Origin: Chloroflexia bacterium SDU3-3
GTDB taxonomy: Bacteria; Chloroflexota; Chloroflexia; Chloroflexales; Roseiflexaceae
Assembly: GCA_009268125.1 (NCBI GenBank)
Contig: WBOU01000008.1
Location: forward strand, 197,975 to 261,974
Direction of reading: 5' to 3'
Length of the DNA stretch: 64,000 bases
The notes below the pieces were generated by a model. That model had not been told where the DNA came from and ran no database searches. It was given only the letters and a program-made list of their open reading frames with translations. Position 1 is the first letter of the stretch, and the number at the start of each line of letters is the position of its first letter. The position numbers and the translations under genes were made by a program. Shown piece after piece: positions 44,668 to 53,623 of the stretch.

Positions 44668-45096
44668 CTATAGGTATTTCACAAGCCGCCAGTGGTTGCC
44701 TTCGGGGCGAGGTGTGTAGGCTACCTCGTCCATTAGGTTCTGGATGATGAACAGGCCATAGCCGTGGATCTGGGGGGCATCCAGGGTAGGCATGGGCACA
44801 AGCGATGGGTCAAAGTGCTGGCCACAGTCGGAGAGCTCGATGATGAGCTGCCGCGGCTGCTGGAGCAGCGCCAGCTCCACCTGGATTCTGCCTCCTTGCG
44901 TATTGACATATGCGTGGCCAACGATATTGGTGCATACCTCATGGGCGGCAAGCTGCAAATTATATACCAAAGCCTCATGATCTTCGATATTATCGACGTG
45001 GCTCATGATCTCGGCGATGCAGCCACTCAAGATATTGAGGTATTTGTAGGTGGCCGGCAGATCAAGCCGCACAACCTCTGCATAGTCGAGGGTCAC
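44668..45096 (-). CDS. RsbW-like HATPase (anti-sigma type serine kinase)
   Basis: The 142-residue GHKL protein has an N-box HEVCTNIVGHAY, a D-x-G box SDCGQHF and a G2 box GYGLFII. G1 is less canonical (no second Gly). It is the likely kinase or binding partner of the STAS proteins in this row. It begins 3 bp downstream of the phosphatase gene. Confidence 0.83.
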   Translation of the reverse strand: MTLDYAEVVRLDLPATYKYLNILSGCIAEIMSHVDNIEDHEALVYNLQLAAHEVCTNIVGHAYVNTQGGRIQVELALLQQPRQLIIELSDCGQHFDPSLVPMPTLDAPQIHGYGLFIIQNLMDEVAYTPRPEGNHWRLVKYL

Positions 45097-45099
45097 CTG

Positions 45100-46617
45100 C
45101 TATACTCCTTTGATAATGACAAGTGTCTGATCATCATCTTGTAGGTGCCCGCTGCCAAACTGGCTGATGGTGTCGAAGAGCCTCGTGGCGATCTCGCGGG
45201 CCGAGCCATGGGCCTGGCGGTTAACCAGGTCGAGCAGCCGATCATACCCAAACATCTCTTCCTGTTGGTTTCGTACATCGGTAAACCCATCTGTGGCAAT
45301 GATAAGCAGGTCGCCAGGCATCATCGAGATGATGTGGTTGCGGCAGAGCGACACATTCAGCACGCCGATCGGCGTGCTATCGGCCTGCAGCAGCTCGGCG
45401 GGGCGGTTGGCAGGGCGGTAGATCACCGGCGAGTGCCCGGCGTTGGCGTAGAGCATCTGGCGCTTCTCGGGGGCGTACTGGCCGATGAAGGCGGTGGCGA
45501 ACATGCCCACCTTGGTGAAATCCTCGTACAGATCCTCGTTGGAGTTGCGCATCACGATCTCGGGGGTGGGGTTGGGCATAAAGCTGGCTTTGCTGTGGAT
45601 GGCGGTGCGGGTCATCGTCATCAGCAGCGCCGCCGAAAGCCCCTTGCCCGTGACATCGCCGACGGTGAAGATGAAGGGCCGGTTGGGCGGGTGCACAAAG
45701 TCGTAGAAGTCGCCGCCGACCTGGGATGCGGGCCGCGAGTGGGCGTAGATATCGAGCCCCGGGATGTTGGGCAGCTGCTGGGGCAGCAGCTGCAGCTGCA
45801 CCCGCTGGGCCAGCTCGACCTCGATCTGCAGCTTGGCCTGCTCGACCGACTCTTGGTAGAGCAGCACGTTTTCGATATGTGCGCCCGACTGCTGGGCGAT
45901 CGCGTGGATGAGCTTGACGTCGGGGGCGGTGAAGCTGGCACCGATCTTGTTGAACAGGCCGATGCCCGCGTTCAGGGCGTTGCGCACCTGGATGGGGGTG
46001 AAGAAGAGGTTGGACACCCCGGGCGGCAGCTCGCTCTGGTTGCTCTCGTTGCCCAGCATCACATCCTGCTCGCTGGCCTGGGCCTGCCAGAAGATCTGCC
46101 AGATGAACGCTTCGTCGATGCTGTTGGGCGGCGACTGCACGATGTGCGGCTCGCCGCTGGGCAGGATCATCACAGCGAACCCTGCCTTGACCCTGGCGAG
46201 ACGCACCGTCTCGGCCACCACGCGCTGGAGGGTCTGCGGGATGTTGACATGGCTGCGCAGCGACTGGCTGAGCTGGTAGAGCGCGACAAGCTGATCTTGG
46301 CTGGCCACGAGGTCGGCGGTCATCGAGCGCAGCTCGCCTTCGAGCTGGTGGAGCTGGGCGATCAGCGCGGCGTCGGAGGTGAGGCGTGTCTCGTGGGCTT
46401 GGCCTACGACCCCATAGATGCGCAGCTCGCCCAGGATGTCATCGTTGCCCCAGATCTGGGCCATCAGATATGGCTCATCGGGGCAGACGCTGGTGGGCCA
46501 GCGGGCCAGCATGGTCTCATTTTCCCACACCTCGAAGGCGACCGCGCCTGATTCTAACCAGGATTGAGCCAGTACGGCAAACTGAGCGCGCTGTGTTTTG
46601 ATCAGGGTTGTCAGCAT
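45100..46617 (-). CDS. GAF-domain PP2C serine phosphatase (RsbP/RsbU type)
   Basis: From the ATG at 46617 the protein has 505 residues (an in-frame ATG at 46665 and TTG at 46680 overlap the STAS gene). A short N-terminal domain (1-90) and a coiled coil are followed by a GAF domain (about 110-260). The SpoIIE/PP2C domain spans about 295-505, with GGDFYDF, VGDVTGKG and NAGHSP. It should dephosphorylate a STAS partner in response to a ligand bound by GAF. It lies between the STAS and HATPase genes. Confidence 0.9.
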   Translation of the reverse strand: MLTTLIKTQRAQFAVLAQSWLESGAVAFEVWENETMLARWPTSVCPDEPYLMAQIWGNDDILGELRIYGVVGQAHETRLTSDAALIAQLHQLEGELRSMTADLVASQDQLVALYQLSQSLRSHVNIPQTLQRVVAETVRLARVKAGFAVMILPSGEPHIVQSPPNSIDEAFIWQIFWQAQASEQDVMLGNESNQSELPPGVSNLFFTPIQVRNALNAGIGLFNKIGASFTAPDVKLIHAIAQQSGAHIENVLLYQESVEQAKLQIEVELAQRVQLQLLPQQLPNIPGLDIYAHSRPASQVGGDFYDFVHPPNRPFIFTVGDVTGKGLSAALLMTMTRTAIHSKASFMPNPTPEIVMRNSNEDLYEDFTKVGMFATAFIGQYAPEKRQMLYANAGHSPVIYRPANRPAELLQADSTPIGVLNVSLCRNHIISMMPGDLLIIATDGFTDVRNQQEEMFGYDRLLDLVNRQAHGSAREIATRLFDTISQFGSGHLQDDDQTLVIIKGV

Positions 46618-46639
46618 AGGTTCGCTACTTGCCACGCGC

Positions 46640-46978
46640 TCAGGCTGTGAAATGCTGTAGGGCATGCGCCTCGTCGACAAAGATGTAGAAGGCTTTGTCG
46701 AGCCGGGTCAGCTCGAAGATCATGAACACCGACCGCTGGAGACCGCAGAGCAGCAGGTCGCCGCTCTGCTGGCGGCTGCGCTTCATGCCCTGCACCAGGG
46801 TCGCGAGGCCAGTAGAGTCGACAAAGGTCACACCGCTGAGATCGACAATGATTTTAGGAGAAGCTACTTGAACCAGGCGGTCAAGCTGTTCTGCGATTGC
46901 GGGGGTGGAGTAGTTATCAAAGCGTCCCGCCAGTTCAAAAATGGTCACATCCCCAGCGGAGCGTGTTTTGATCTCCAT
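46640..46978 (-). CDS. STAS-domain anti-sigma factor antagonist
   Basis: The 112-residue STAS domain has S55 in VDSTGLA, the canonical phosphorylation site of RsbV/SpoIIAA. AAGGAG lies about nine bases upstream. It starts 37 bp after the exopolysaccharide fusion gene, so the two modules are probably on one transcript. Confidence 0.93.
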   Translation of the reverse strand: MEIKTRSAGDVTIFELAGRFDNYSTPAIAEQLDRLVQVASPKIIVDLSGVTFVDSTGLATLVQGMKRSRQQSGDLLLCGLQRSVFMIFELTRLDKAFYIFVDEAHALQHFTA

Positions 46979-47015
46979 TCAGTCTTGCTCCTTATTACAA
47001 TAGGTCGTTTTTGCA

Positions 47016-48698
47016 CTAGTGCTGTATGGTGTCGGAGAGCAGCGTGCTCTTGGGCGTATGTTGGCGTTGGAACTGTCGGCGCATCCAGGCCATGGCTGAG
47101 TGTAGCATAAGAAGTATATCACCATGCCACGTGCACGTAGAGACATAGTACGCATCCGCAACAAGAACGCTGTCGAGATCGCTTTCTGGGGTTGTCTGCA
47201 CATACCATGCGCCTAACAGCCCTGCGGGGCGATCGTAGTGCTTCTGCTGCCACGACTCGTGGATGCGCTCGGCCTCGTCGGGGCGCAGCGGCTTGACGCC
47301 CACCAGCTCGCAGTCGGCGCGCAGCACGTTGGCCAGGGCCGGCAGGTAGGCCAGCTGGGTGGTGCGCAGCCAGCGCCCGAACGCGCTGGTGCTGCCGTCG
47401 GCGCGGGTGTGGGCCAGGGTGAACATATCGAACGGGTACGGCCCAGTCTCCTGGCGGTTGCGCAGGGTGGGCGGCTGGCTGCCCACGCGCCGCTCGCGCT
47501 GGATGGCGCGCCCGTGGAACAGCAGGGCGAGTACGGCCAGGGCGAACTGGATGGGCAGCGAGAGCAGCAGCAGCAGCGCTGCCAGCGCGATGTTGCCCAG
47601 GCGGCGGAAGAAGCCATCTGGCCCCTCGACGCCGATCTCGGAGAGCAGGAAGCTGTCGACGATCTCGGTGGAGTGGGCGGTCTCGGTGTCGATCAGGGTC
47701 GAGCGGTTGGCCACCACGCCGCTGAGCTTGAGCAGCCGACCGACATAGGTGCGCTCGAAGATCGTGGTGCGCTCGACAGTGGCCTCCTCGTCGATCACGG
47801 CGTTGGCCCCGATCACCACCTCTGGCCCGATCTCGACCTCGCGACCCAGCCAGCAGTTGTCGCCGATGCAGATCGGCGGGGCCAGCTGGGCGGTGGGGTG
47901 GATGGCGTCGTTCAGGCCGACCCAGATGCCGGGGGCGATCTGGCGACCATCGACCGAGGGGTGGCGCAGCCGGGGTGTGTCGCCCAACGATGCTGGGTCG
48001 GCGGCGTGGTAGGCGTTGAGCAGGAAGACCCGCTGGGCCTCGCGGTACTCCTGGAAGGTGCTGAGCGGGTTCCAGTAGGCATCGCTGGGCAGGGCGTGGA
48101 TCTGGGCACCGGCGCGGCGGATGGCAGGCAGCAGCTGGGCGTCGATCTCGCCGCGGGTGCTGGCGGGCAGCAGCCCCAGCACGCTTGGCTCAAACAGATA
48201 CGCGCCGGTGAGATAGAGCGGCGGGTGCTCGGTATTGCGGCTGGGCAGGGCGAACTGCTGCGGGTCGATGGCCTGCTGCCCGGGCTGGGCGGGCGGGCGC
48301 GGCGAGACGATGGCGGTTGCCAGGCCGCCGTGCGCACGGTGGAATGCGAGCGCGGCCTGGATGTCGATATCGAGGATGCTGCTGCTGGGGATCACCGCGA
48401 AGGTTTCGTCGAGCAGGTGCCCGGCCCACTGGAGCGAGCCTGCGCTGCCCAGCGGCTCGCGCTGGCTCAGGAAGTCGATATGCATGCCCCAGCGCCGCCC
48501 GGTGTTGACGAACGAGGCGATGCTGCCGCTGCGGTTGTAGAGGCTCACCAGCGCGTGCTTGTTGCCAGCGCGGGCCAGCAGCTCGAGCGCGATGCCGATG
48601 ACGGGGCGGTTGACGATCGGGATGAGCGGGGCAGGCGTGCTGCCTGTCAGCGGCGCGAGCTGCTCCAGCTCATCGGTTGCCAGAAGAATGATGCGCAT
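47016..48698 (-). CDS. Fusion of nucleotidyltransferase-like, hexapeptide and sugar-transferase-like domains, all catalytically degenerate
   Basis: The start at 48698 (560 residues) has GGAAG five bases upstream. Residues 1-230 resemble a sugar-phosphate nucleotidyltransferase. The GxGTR loop is replaced by TDELEQ, the Lys of KP is Ala (TPAP at 21-24), and the metal-binding GD is missing (VIPSSSILD at 102-110). Residues 262-345 form a left-handed beta-helix. One membrane segment (about 368-393) precedes a phosphoglycosyl-transferase-like domain. There KFRSM reads FDMFT and the catalytic Asp-Glu of DELPQ reads AYLPA. It is probably a scaffold or sensor of exopolysaccharide synthesis. It is the last exopolysaccharide gene before the STAS gene. 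Confidence 0.85.
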   Translation of the reverse strand: MRIILLATDELEQLAPLTGSTPAPLIPIVNRPVIGIALELLARAGNKHALVSLYNRSGSIASFVNTGRRWGMHIDFLSQREPLGSAGSLQWAGHLLDETFAVIPSSSILDIDIQAALAFHRAHGGLATAIVSPRPPAQPGQQAIDPQQFALPSRNTEHPPLYLTGAYLFEPSVLGLLPASTRGEIDAQLLPAIRRAGAQIHALPSDAYWNPLSTFQEYREAQRVFLLNAYHAADPASLGDTPRLRHPSVDGRQIAPGIWVGLNDAIHPTAQLAPPICIGDNCWLGREVEIGPEVVIGANAVIDEEATVERTTIFERTYVGRLLKLSGVVANRSTLIDTETAHSTEIVDSFLLSEIGVEGPDGFFRRLGNIALAALLLLLSLPIQFALAVLALLFHGRAIQRERRVGSQPPTLRNRQETGPYPFDMFTLAHTRADGSTSAFGRWLRTTQLAYLPALANVLRADCELVGVKPLRPDEAERIHESWQQKHYDRPAGLLGAWYVQTTPESDLDSVLVADAYYVSTCTWHGDILLMLHSAMAWMRRQFQRQHTPKSTLLSDTIQH

Positions 48699-48739
48699 AG
48701 CACTTCCATCGAGATATCGCCGCGCCGACGCGCGGGAGA

Positions 48740-50254
48740 TCACTTACTTACCGAGGCGTGGGGGTTGGACGAGCTTGCCATCGCCATCGTTGGCTTTGCT
48801 GGTGCGCTGGTGGCCGTGCTCAGGTCGCTGAAGATTGCCAGCACAAGGTCGAGCTTGACCAGCTGGATGGTGCGGAGCGTATCGCCCGTGGCTCCAGCCA
48901 CGCGCAGCGCCCCGCCGTGCTCCTGCGCGATCTTGTTCAGCTGGATCATACCAGCCAGCCCGGCGCTGGCGATAAAGCTGGTCTGGCTGAGGTCGAGCAC
49001 TAGGCGCGGGTTGGACTCCAGCAGCTTGCGGGCGGCGTCGATCATGCCCGGCGTGGTGGAGGCATCCAGCATGCGCGGGCTGGCCAGCACCTGCCAGTCG
49101 GATTGAACCTGCACTTTTTCGATCGGGGCGACGGTCGACTCGTGGTGCGATTGGATCGCCCCCTCGATGTTGGACTGGATCTCGAAGAAGCGGTCGAGCT
49201 TGACCAGCGAGAGCAGCTGCATGATCGGTGCCGAGACATCGGCCAGGATGAGGCCGCCGCCGTAGGAGCGCGCGCGGTTGGAGAGCGTGACGAAGGTGCC
49301 CAGCGCCGAGCTGTCGAGAAACTCGGTCTGGGCCAGGTTGAGCACGAGCCATGGCGTGGTGGCTAGGGCCTGCTCGGCCTGCTGGATGAAGATCGCCTGG
49401 TTGCCGCGATCGAGCCGCCCTTTGACGCTGATCACGGCCGTGTTGCCCACCAGCACTGTGTCGGATGCGGGCAGGATACTCATCTTGGGCGTGGTGCGGC
49501 GCATGGCCAGCAGCTGCCAGAAGTAGAAGTAGCTGAAGTAGACCATGTCCAGCGCGTAGCGCTTCCAGAGGCGCTGCGGCTCCTGCAGCAGGCGGTAGGC
49601 CCATTCCAGCCCGAAGCGCTGCATCCACAGCGGGGCGCGGCGGGTGACGCCCACGATCATGTCGAGCGTGCCGCCGATGCCGACGCTCACCGGCACCTTC
49701 AGCGCGCGGGCGTGCATGCTGATCCACTTTTCCTGCTTGGGGTTGCCAAAGGCCACGAAGAGGATGTCGGGCTTGGCCTCGCGCACCTGATCGATGATCT
49801 CGGGGTCCATCTCCAGCAGCGGGCGGTTGGCTGGCGAGTGGATGCCGGCCACGCGCAGCCCAGGGTAGCGCTCGCACAGGATCTCGGCGGCGCGGGCGGC
49901 CACGCCGGGGCGCGCGCCCAGGAAGTAGACCGAGAGGCCGCGCTGGGCGGCCCGCTCGCAGAGGGCGGGCACCAGATCGGCCCCGGTGACGCGACCTTCC
50001 AGCGAGACGCCCAGCAGGCGGCTGCCCCAGACCAGCGGCATGCCATCGGCGGTGGCCATGTCGGATTCTTGCAGGATGCGGCGCAGCTCGGGATCGCGTA
50101 GAGAGTTGACGACAAAATCGGCATTGACCGTGGCTATCTGGTGGGTTTTGCCAGTAGCGCGGCTTGTCGCGATGAATGACTCAATCCGATCAAGCGCCTC
50201 GGGCATGGTCAGATCGTCAACGGGAACCCCGAGAAGTATCAGAACTTTACGCAT
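48740..50254 (-). CDS. WecG/TagA-type glycosyltransferase fused to two STAS domains
   Basis: Residues 1-245 are a GT26-family transferase of the WecG/TagA/CpsF type (VNADFVV at 43-49, DGMPLVWG at 70-77, FGNPKQEKW at 169-177). Such enzymes add the second sugar to a lipid-linked intermediate at the inner membrane face. Two STAS domains follow at about 269-365 (DSS at 314-316) and 385-478 (ASAG at 429-432). Both keep serines at the usual phosphorylation loop. The fusion links polysaccharide assembly to partner-switch signalling. Neighbours are the initiating phosphoglycosyl transferase and the degenerate fusion protein. Confidence 0.92.
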   Translation of the reverse strand: MRKVLILLGVPVDDLTMPEALDRIESFIATSRATGKTHQIATVNADFVVNSLRDPELRRILQESDMATADGMPLVWGSRLLGVSLEGRVTGADLVPALCERAAQRGLSVYFLGARPGVAARAAEILCERYPGLRVAGIHSPANRPLLEMDPEIIDQVREAKPDILFVAFGNPKQEKWISMHARALKVPVSVGIGGTLDMIVGVTRRAPLWMQRFGLEWAYRLLQEPQRLWKRYALDMVYFSYFYFWQLLAMRRTTPKMSILPASDTVLVGNTAVISVKGRLDRGNQAIFIQQAEQALATTPWLVLNLAQTEFLDSSALGTFVTLSNRARSYGGGLILADVSAPIMQLLSLVKLDRFFEIQSNIEGAIQSHHESTVAPIEKVQVQSDWQVLASPRMLDASTTPGMIDAARKLLESNPRLVLDLSQTSFIASAGLAGMIQLNKIAQEHGGALRVAGATGDTLRTIQLVKLDLVLAIFSDLSTATSAPAKPTMAMASSSNPHASVSK

Positions 50255-50305
50255 AGCTGGCTATTTCCTTCTGCCCATCGCCGGGACTGTGGAGCGGGCG
50301 GTTTG

Positions 50306-51094
50306 CTAGTACGCGCCCTTGCTCAAAAGTACTGCTGGGATGGTTTTTACCAGAATCTCTAAATCTTTCCAGATGCTCTGCTCGGCAATATACTGCAGGT
50401 CGAGCTCGACCCAGCGTTTAAAATCGACATCGCTGCGCCCCGAGACCTGCTGCAGGCCGGTGATGCCCGGCACCGCATTCAGGCGCTGGAGCTGATCGAA
50501 GGTGTACTGTGCCACCTCTTTGGGCAGCGCTGGCCGTGGCCCCACCAGGCTCATCTCGCCCTTGAGCACGTTGAAGAGCTGGGGCAGCTCGTCCACGCTG
50601 ATCTTGCGGATGATCCGCCCGACCCTGGTGATGCGTGGGTCGTTTTTCATCTTGAACACGGGGCCATCGGCCTCGTTTTTTGCGGCCAGCTCGGCCTTGC
50701 GCTGCTCGGCGTCGATATACATCGAGCGGAACTTGTAGCACGGGAAGGTCTCGCCCCACTTGCCCACGCGGGTCTGGCGGAACAGGATGGGGCCAGGCGA
50801 GTCGATCTTGATCGCCAGCGCGGTGATGGCCATGATCGGCAGCGCGAACACCAGCGCCACGCACGCGACCGCCACATCCAGCATGCGCTTGAGCCGACCC
50901 ACCAGCTTGAGCCGCAGCACGCGCATGACCATGGCCACGCGCAGCCGCTGGTTGGCGCGCACGCTCTGGAAGCGGCGCTGGGCAAACATCTCGATCATGC
51001 GCTCGGTCTTGGGGTCGGCGTGCGGTGCCGAGATAGCAGGCAGCGCTGGGCTGGGGCTGTCGACGGGTTCGATCTGCTCGTGCTGGTGCGTCAC
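50306..51094 (-). CDS. Undecaprenyl-phosphate sugar transferase (initiating phosphoglycosyl transferase)
   Basis: The 262-residue monotopic enzyme has one reentrant/membrane helix (about 73-97) and the catalytic domain with KFRSM (121-125), D168-E169 in DELPQL, and MSLVGPRP (181-188). It attaches the first sugar phosphate to undecaprenyl phosphate and so starts polysaccharide assembly. It starts at a GTG at 51094 with GGAGGA upstream. It has all catalytic residues, unlike the fused domain in the neighbouring gene. Confidence 0.93.
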   Translation of the reverse strand: MTHQHEQIEPVDSPSPALPAISAPHADPKTERMIEMFAQRRFQSVRANQRLRVAMVMRVLRLKLVGRLKRMLDVAVACVALVFALPIMAITALAIKIDSPGPILFRQTRVGKWGETFPCYKFRSMYIDAEQRKAELAAKNEADGPVFKMKNDPRITRVGRIIRKISVDELPQLFNVLKGEMSLVGPRPALPKEVAQYTFDQLQRLNAVPGITGLQQVSGRSDVDFKRWVELDLQYIAEQSIWKDLEILVKTIPAVLLSKGAY

Positions 51095-51291
51095 CTCGGT
51101 GCTCCTCCACTCTTCCGAATCTCTCGCAAGTGTATCTCTTGTTGTACCGAATCAAGATGAAAAAACGCCTTTTTACGCTTCTGATACATATGAAGATTTG
51201 TTCATGATGAGGTTAGGCGTTCTTATGCAGAGCATACCGCATCGTTGCGGGCAAGAGAAGATCAAAGCCGATGCATCCTGGTTGCAATATG

Positions 51292-52479
51292 TTATGGGTC
51301 GTTGCGCGCGGTGCGCACCCAGCCACGCCGCTCGGCCCCCACCAGCACCCGGATGTAGACATAGACCTTCCAGATGATGAAGAACGGGGCGTAGAGCAGC
51401 GCCTGGTACACGCGCAGCGGCATGCGCGCCAGCAGCAGCCCGGCGAACACATAGATGGCGATGCCCAGCACCAGCGCCGCAGCGACGCCGATGGCCAGCG
51501 CGCTCTGCAGCAGCGCGGCGGCGATCAGGCATGCCACTGCCGCCGCCCCTACCAGCGAGAACGGCGGGATGAGCTGCTCGACCGCCGCGTCGAAGAGCAT
51601 GAAGCTGCGGCGGCGCAGCGACTCGCGCAGCAGCTGGGGCACGTAGCGGCGCACCATCTCGACGCGGCCCGCCTCCCAGCGGGCGTTCTGGCTGCGCGAT
51701 GCGGCCAGCGTGCTGGGCATCTCGGCCCACACCACCGCGTCGGGGGCGAAGGCCACGCGCTGGCCGCTCAGGATGAGCGCCATGTGGTACTCGATGTCCT
51801 CGGTGAGCGAGGCGGGCCAGGGGTGCTGCCGCGCCACATCCGCCGCGAAGACCATACCGTTGCCCTTCAAGCCAGTGGAGCCGCCCAGCACCATGCGGCC
51901 CTGGGGGCGCAGGTAGTGCAGCGCGGCCAGCGCCACCGAGCGCAGGCTGGCGCTCCACGACTGCTCGGGGTCGCGCACGGCGTAGTAGGCCTGGATGGCC
52001 TGCTGGCCGCGCGCCAGCCGCGCGTTCATCACGGCTAGGAAGTTGGCCGACAGGATGGAGTCGGCATCCATGATCACGATGGCGTCGTGCGGCTCGCCCG
52101 CATCCCAGAGCCGCTGGAGCAGCCACTGGAGCGCGTAGCCCTTGCCCACCAGGGTGTCGTCGAAGCGCTCGTGCACCACTGCGCCGCCGTCGCGGGCCAC
52201 CTGGGCGGTGGCGTCGCTGCAGTTGTCGGCCACCACGTGCACGGCGTAGCGATCCTTGGGGTAGTCGAGCGCGCGCAGGTTCTCCAGGGTACTGGGCAGC
52301 AGCTGCTCCTCGTTGTGGGCGGGCACCAGGATGAGGAAGCGGCGCTGCCCCTGCACGCGGGCCAGCGCGGTGGTGCGCGCGGCGAAGCACGCGGCGATGG
52401 TCAGCATCAGCAGGTAGTCGACGATCAGGGCGCAGGCGGCCTCGGCGATCAGCAGCAGGATCAGCAGTAGGGTGGTCAT
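51292..52479 (-). CDS. Family 2 glycosyltransferase, membrane-bound (cellulose-synthase-like)
   Basis: The 395-residue protein has an N-terminal membrane segment, a GT-A core with VPAHNEE, DADS and TEDIEYH, then the motif RWEAGR (QxxRW-like). About three C-terminal transmembrane helices follow. This is typical of processive or lipid-anchored family 2 transferases. It overlaps the preceding glycosyltransferase gene by 4 bp. Confidence 0.9.
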   Translation of the reverse strand: MTTLLLILLLIAEAACALIVDYLLMLTIAACFAARTTALARVQGQRRFLILVPAHNEEQLLPSTLENLRALDYPKDRYAVHVVADNCSDATAQVARDGGAVVHERFDDTLVGKGYALQWLLQRLWDAGEPHDAIVIMDADSILSANFLAVMNARLARGQQAIQAYYAVRDPEQSWSASLRSVALAALHYLRPQGRMVLGGSTGLKGNGMVFAADVARQHPWPASLTEDIEYHMALILSGQRVAFAPDAVVWAEMPSTLAASRSQNARWEAGRVEMVRRYVPQLLRESLRRRSFMLFDAAVEQLIPPFSLVGAAAVACLIAAALLQSALAIGVAAALVLGIAIYVFAGLLLARMPLRVYQALLYAPFFIIWKVYVYIRVLVGAERRGWVRTARNDP

Positions 52480-53609
52480 GGCTCTCTCTCACTGCCAGCG
52501 CTGGCGGGCGTGGCGTCGCGCGATGGTACCGCTCCCACAGGGTCGAGCGTCTGGTCGACGATCTGGGCTAGGCGGGATGCGTAGCTGTCGAGATTCATGG
52601 CTTGCTCGATCCGATCGCGGCCAGCCGCGCCCATGGCCATGGCCTGCCCAGGGCTGGCCAGCAGCCGCTCGATCGCGCTACGCAGCGCCGCCGGATCGGA
52701 TGGTGGCACGTAGATGCCCGTCTGCTCATCAATAACAACGTCAGTCTGGCCGGGTGTTCGGGTACACACCACGGCGCGGCTCATCGCCATGGCCTCCAGG
52801 ATGGCGGTGACGCCGGCCTGGAACTCGACATCGTGCAGGGGCATCACCAGAAACTGGCTGTCGGCGTAGAGCTGTCGCAGATCGTACTGCGAGAAGCGCT
52901 GCACGCTCACGTTCTGGGGGATGGCGGCACCCTCGGTCTCATCGCTGCGCTTGGACCAGGGGCTGGCGGCGGCGATCACCACGCGGGCGGGCAGGCCATC
53001 CACGGCCTGCAGCAGGGTGCGGTAGTCGCGGGCCTCCAGCCCCACGGCGCAGATCGTGGGCGGCACGGTGGGGTGCGGCTCGACCTGGCCCAGCGCGAAG
53101 AACTGGCTGTCCACCATAAACGGCGTGAAGACCACGCGCTCGGGCGCGACCTTCCAGCGCTGCTCGATAAACTCCTTCTGGCGCGTGGCGTAGACCAGGA
53201 AGCGGTCGATGTGGCTCTGGATGCCAAACAGGTCGAAGAACAGCATCTTCTTCTTGACCGACAGAATGTGCACGATCATCAGGTGCCTGGGGCGCTTGCC
53301 GAAGGGCGCGGCCAGCTTGAGCAGCAGCGCCAGCGGAATGCCCACCTGCTCGCCGTCGGTGAAGATCGCCTGGTAGCGCGCGCGGGCCGCGAAGCAGGCC
53401 CAGGCCAGCAACAGATCTGGCCCGCCCACGCGCTCGAGCAGCGGCCCGATGCGCGGGTGGCGTCGCCGCGCCTCGGCATAGTCGATCAGGTCGGCGTCCA
53501 TAGCCTGGCCGAGCATATAGTAGTCGGCGCGCGGGCGCTCGCCCCTGGCGATGCGCTCGGCGGTATCGGGGGCGATGTTGCCGGAGATGGTGAGTAGAAC
53601 TTTCGCCAT
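52476..53609 (-). CDS. Family 4-type glycosyltransferase (GT-B)
   Basis: The 377-residue GT-B protein ends with a conserved region including MPLHDVEFQAGVTAILEAMA and the VPPSDPAALRSAIERLL segment of GT1/GT4 transferases. The N-terminal half is diverged. It probably adds a sugar to the growing exopolysaccharide unit; donor and acceptor are unknown. It starts 14 bp after the next upstream gene. Confidence 0.87.
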   Translation of the reverse strand: MAKVLLTISGNIAPDTAERIARGERPRADYYMLGQAMDADLIDYAEARRRHPRIGPLLERVGGPDLLLAWACFAARARYQAIFTDGEQVGIPLALLLKLAAPFGKRPRHLMIVHILSVKKKMLFFDLFGIQSHIDRFLVYATRQKEFIEQRWKVAPERVVFTPFMVDSQFFALGQVEPHPTVPPTICAVGLEARDYRTLLQAVDGLPARVVIAAASPWSKRSDETEGAAIPQNVSVQRFSQYDLRQLYADSQFLVMPLHDVEFQAGVTAILEAMAMSRAVVCTRTPGQTDVVIDEQTGIYVPPSDPAALRSAIERLLASPGQAMAMGAAGRDRIEQAMNLDSYASRLAQIVDQTLDPVGAVPSRDATPASAGSEREP

Positions 53610-53623
53610 CCTGCGATACTCCG

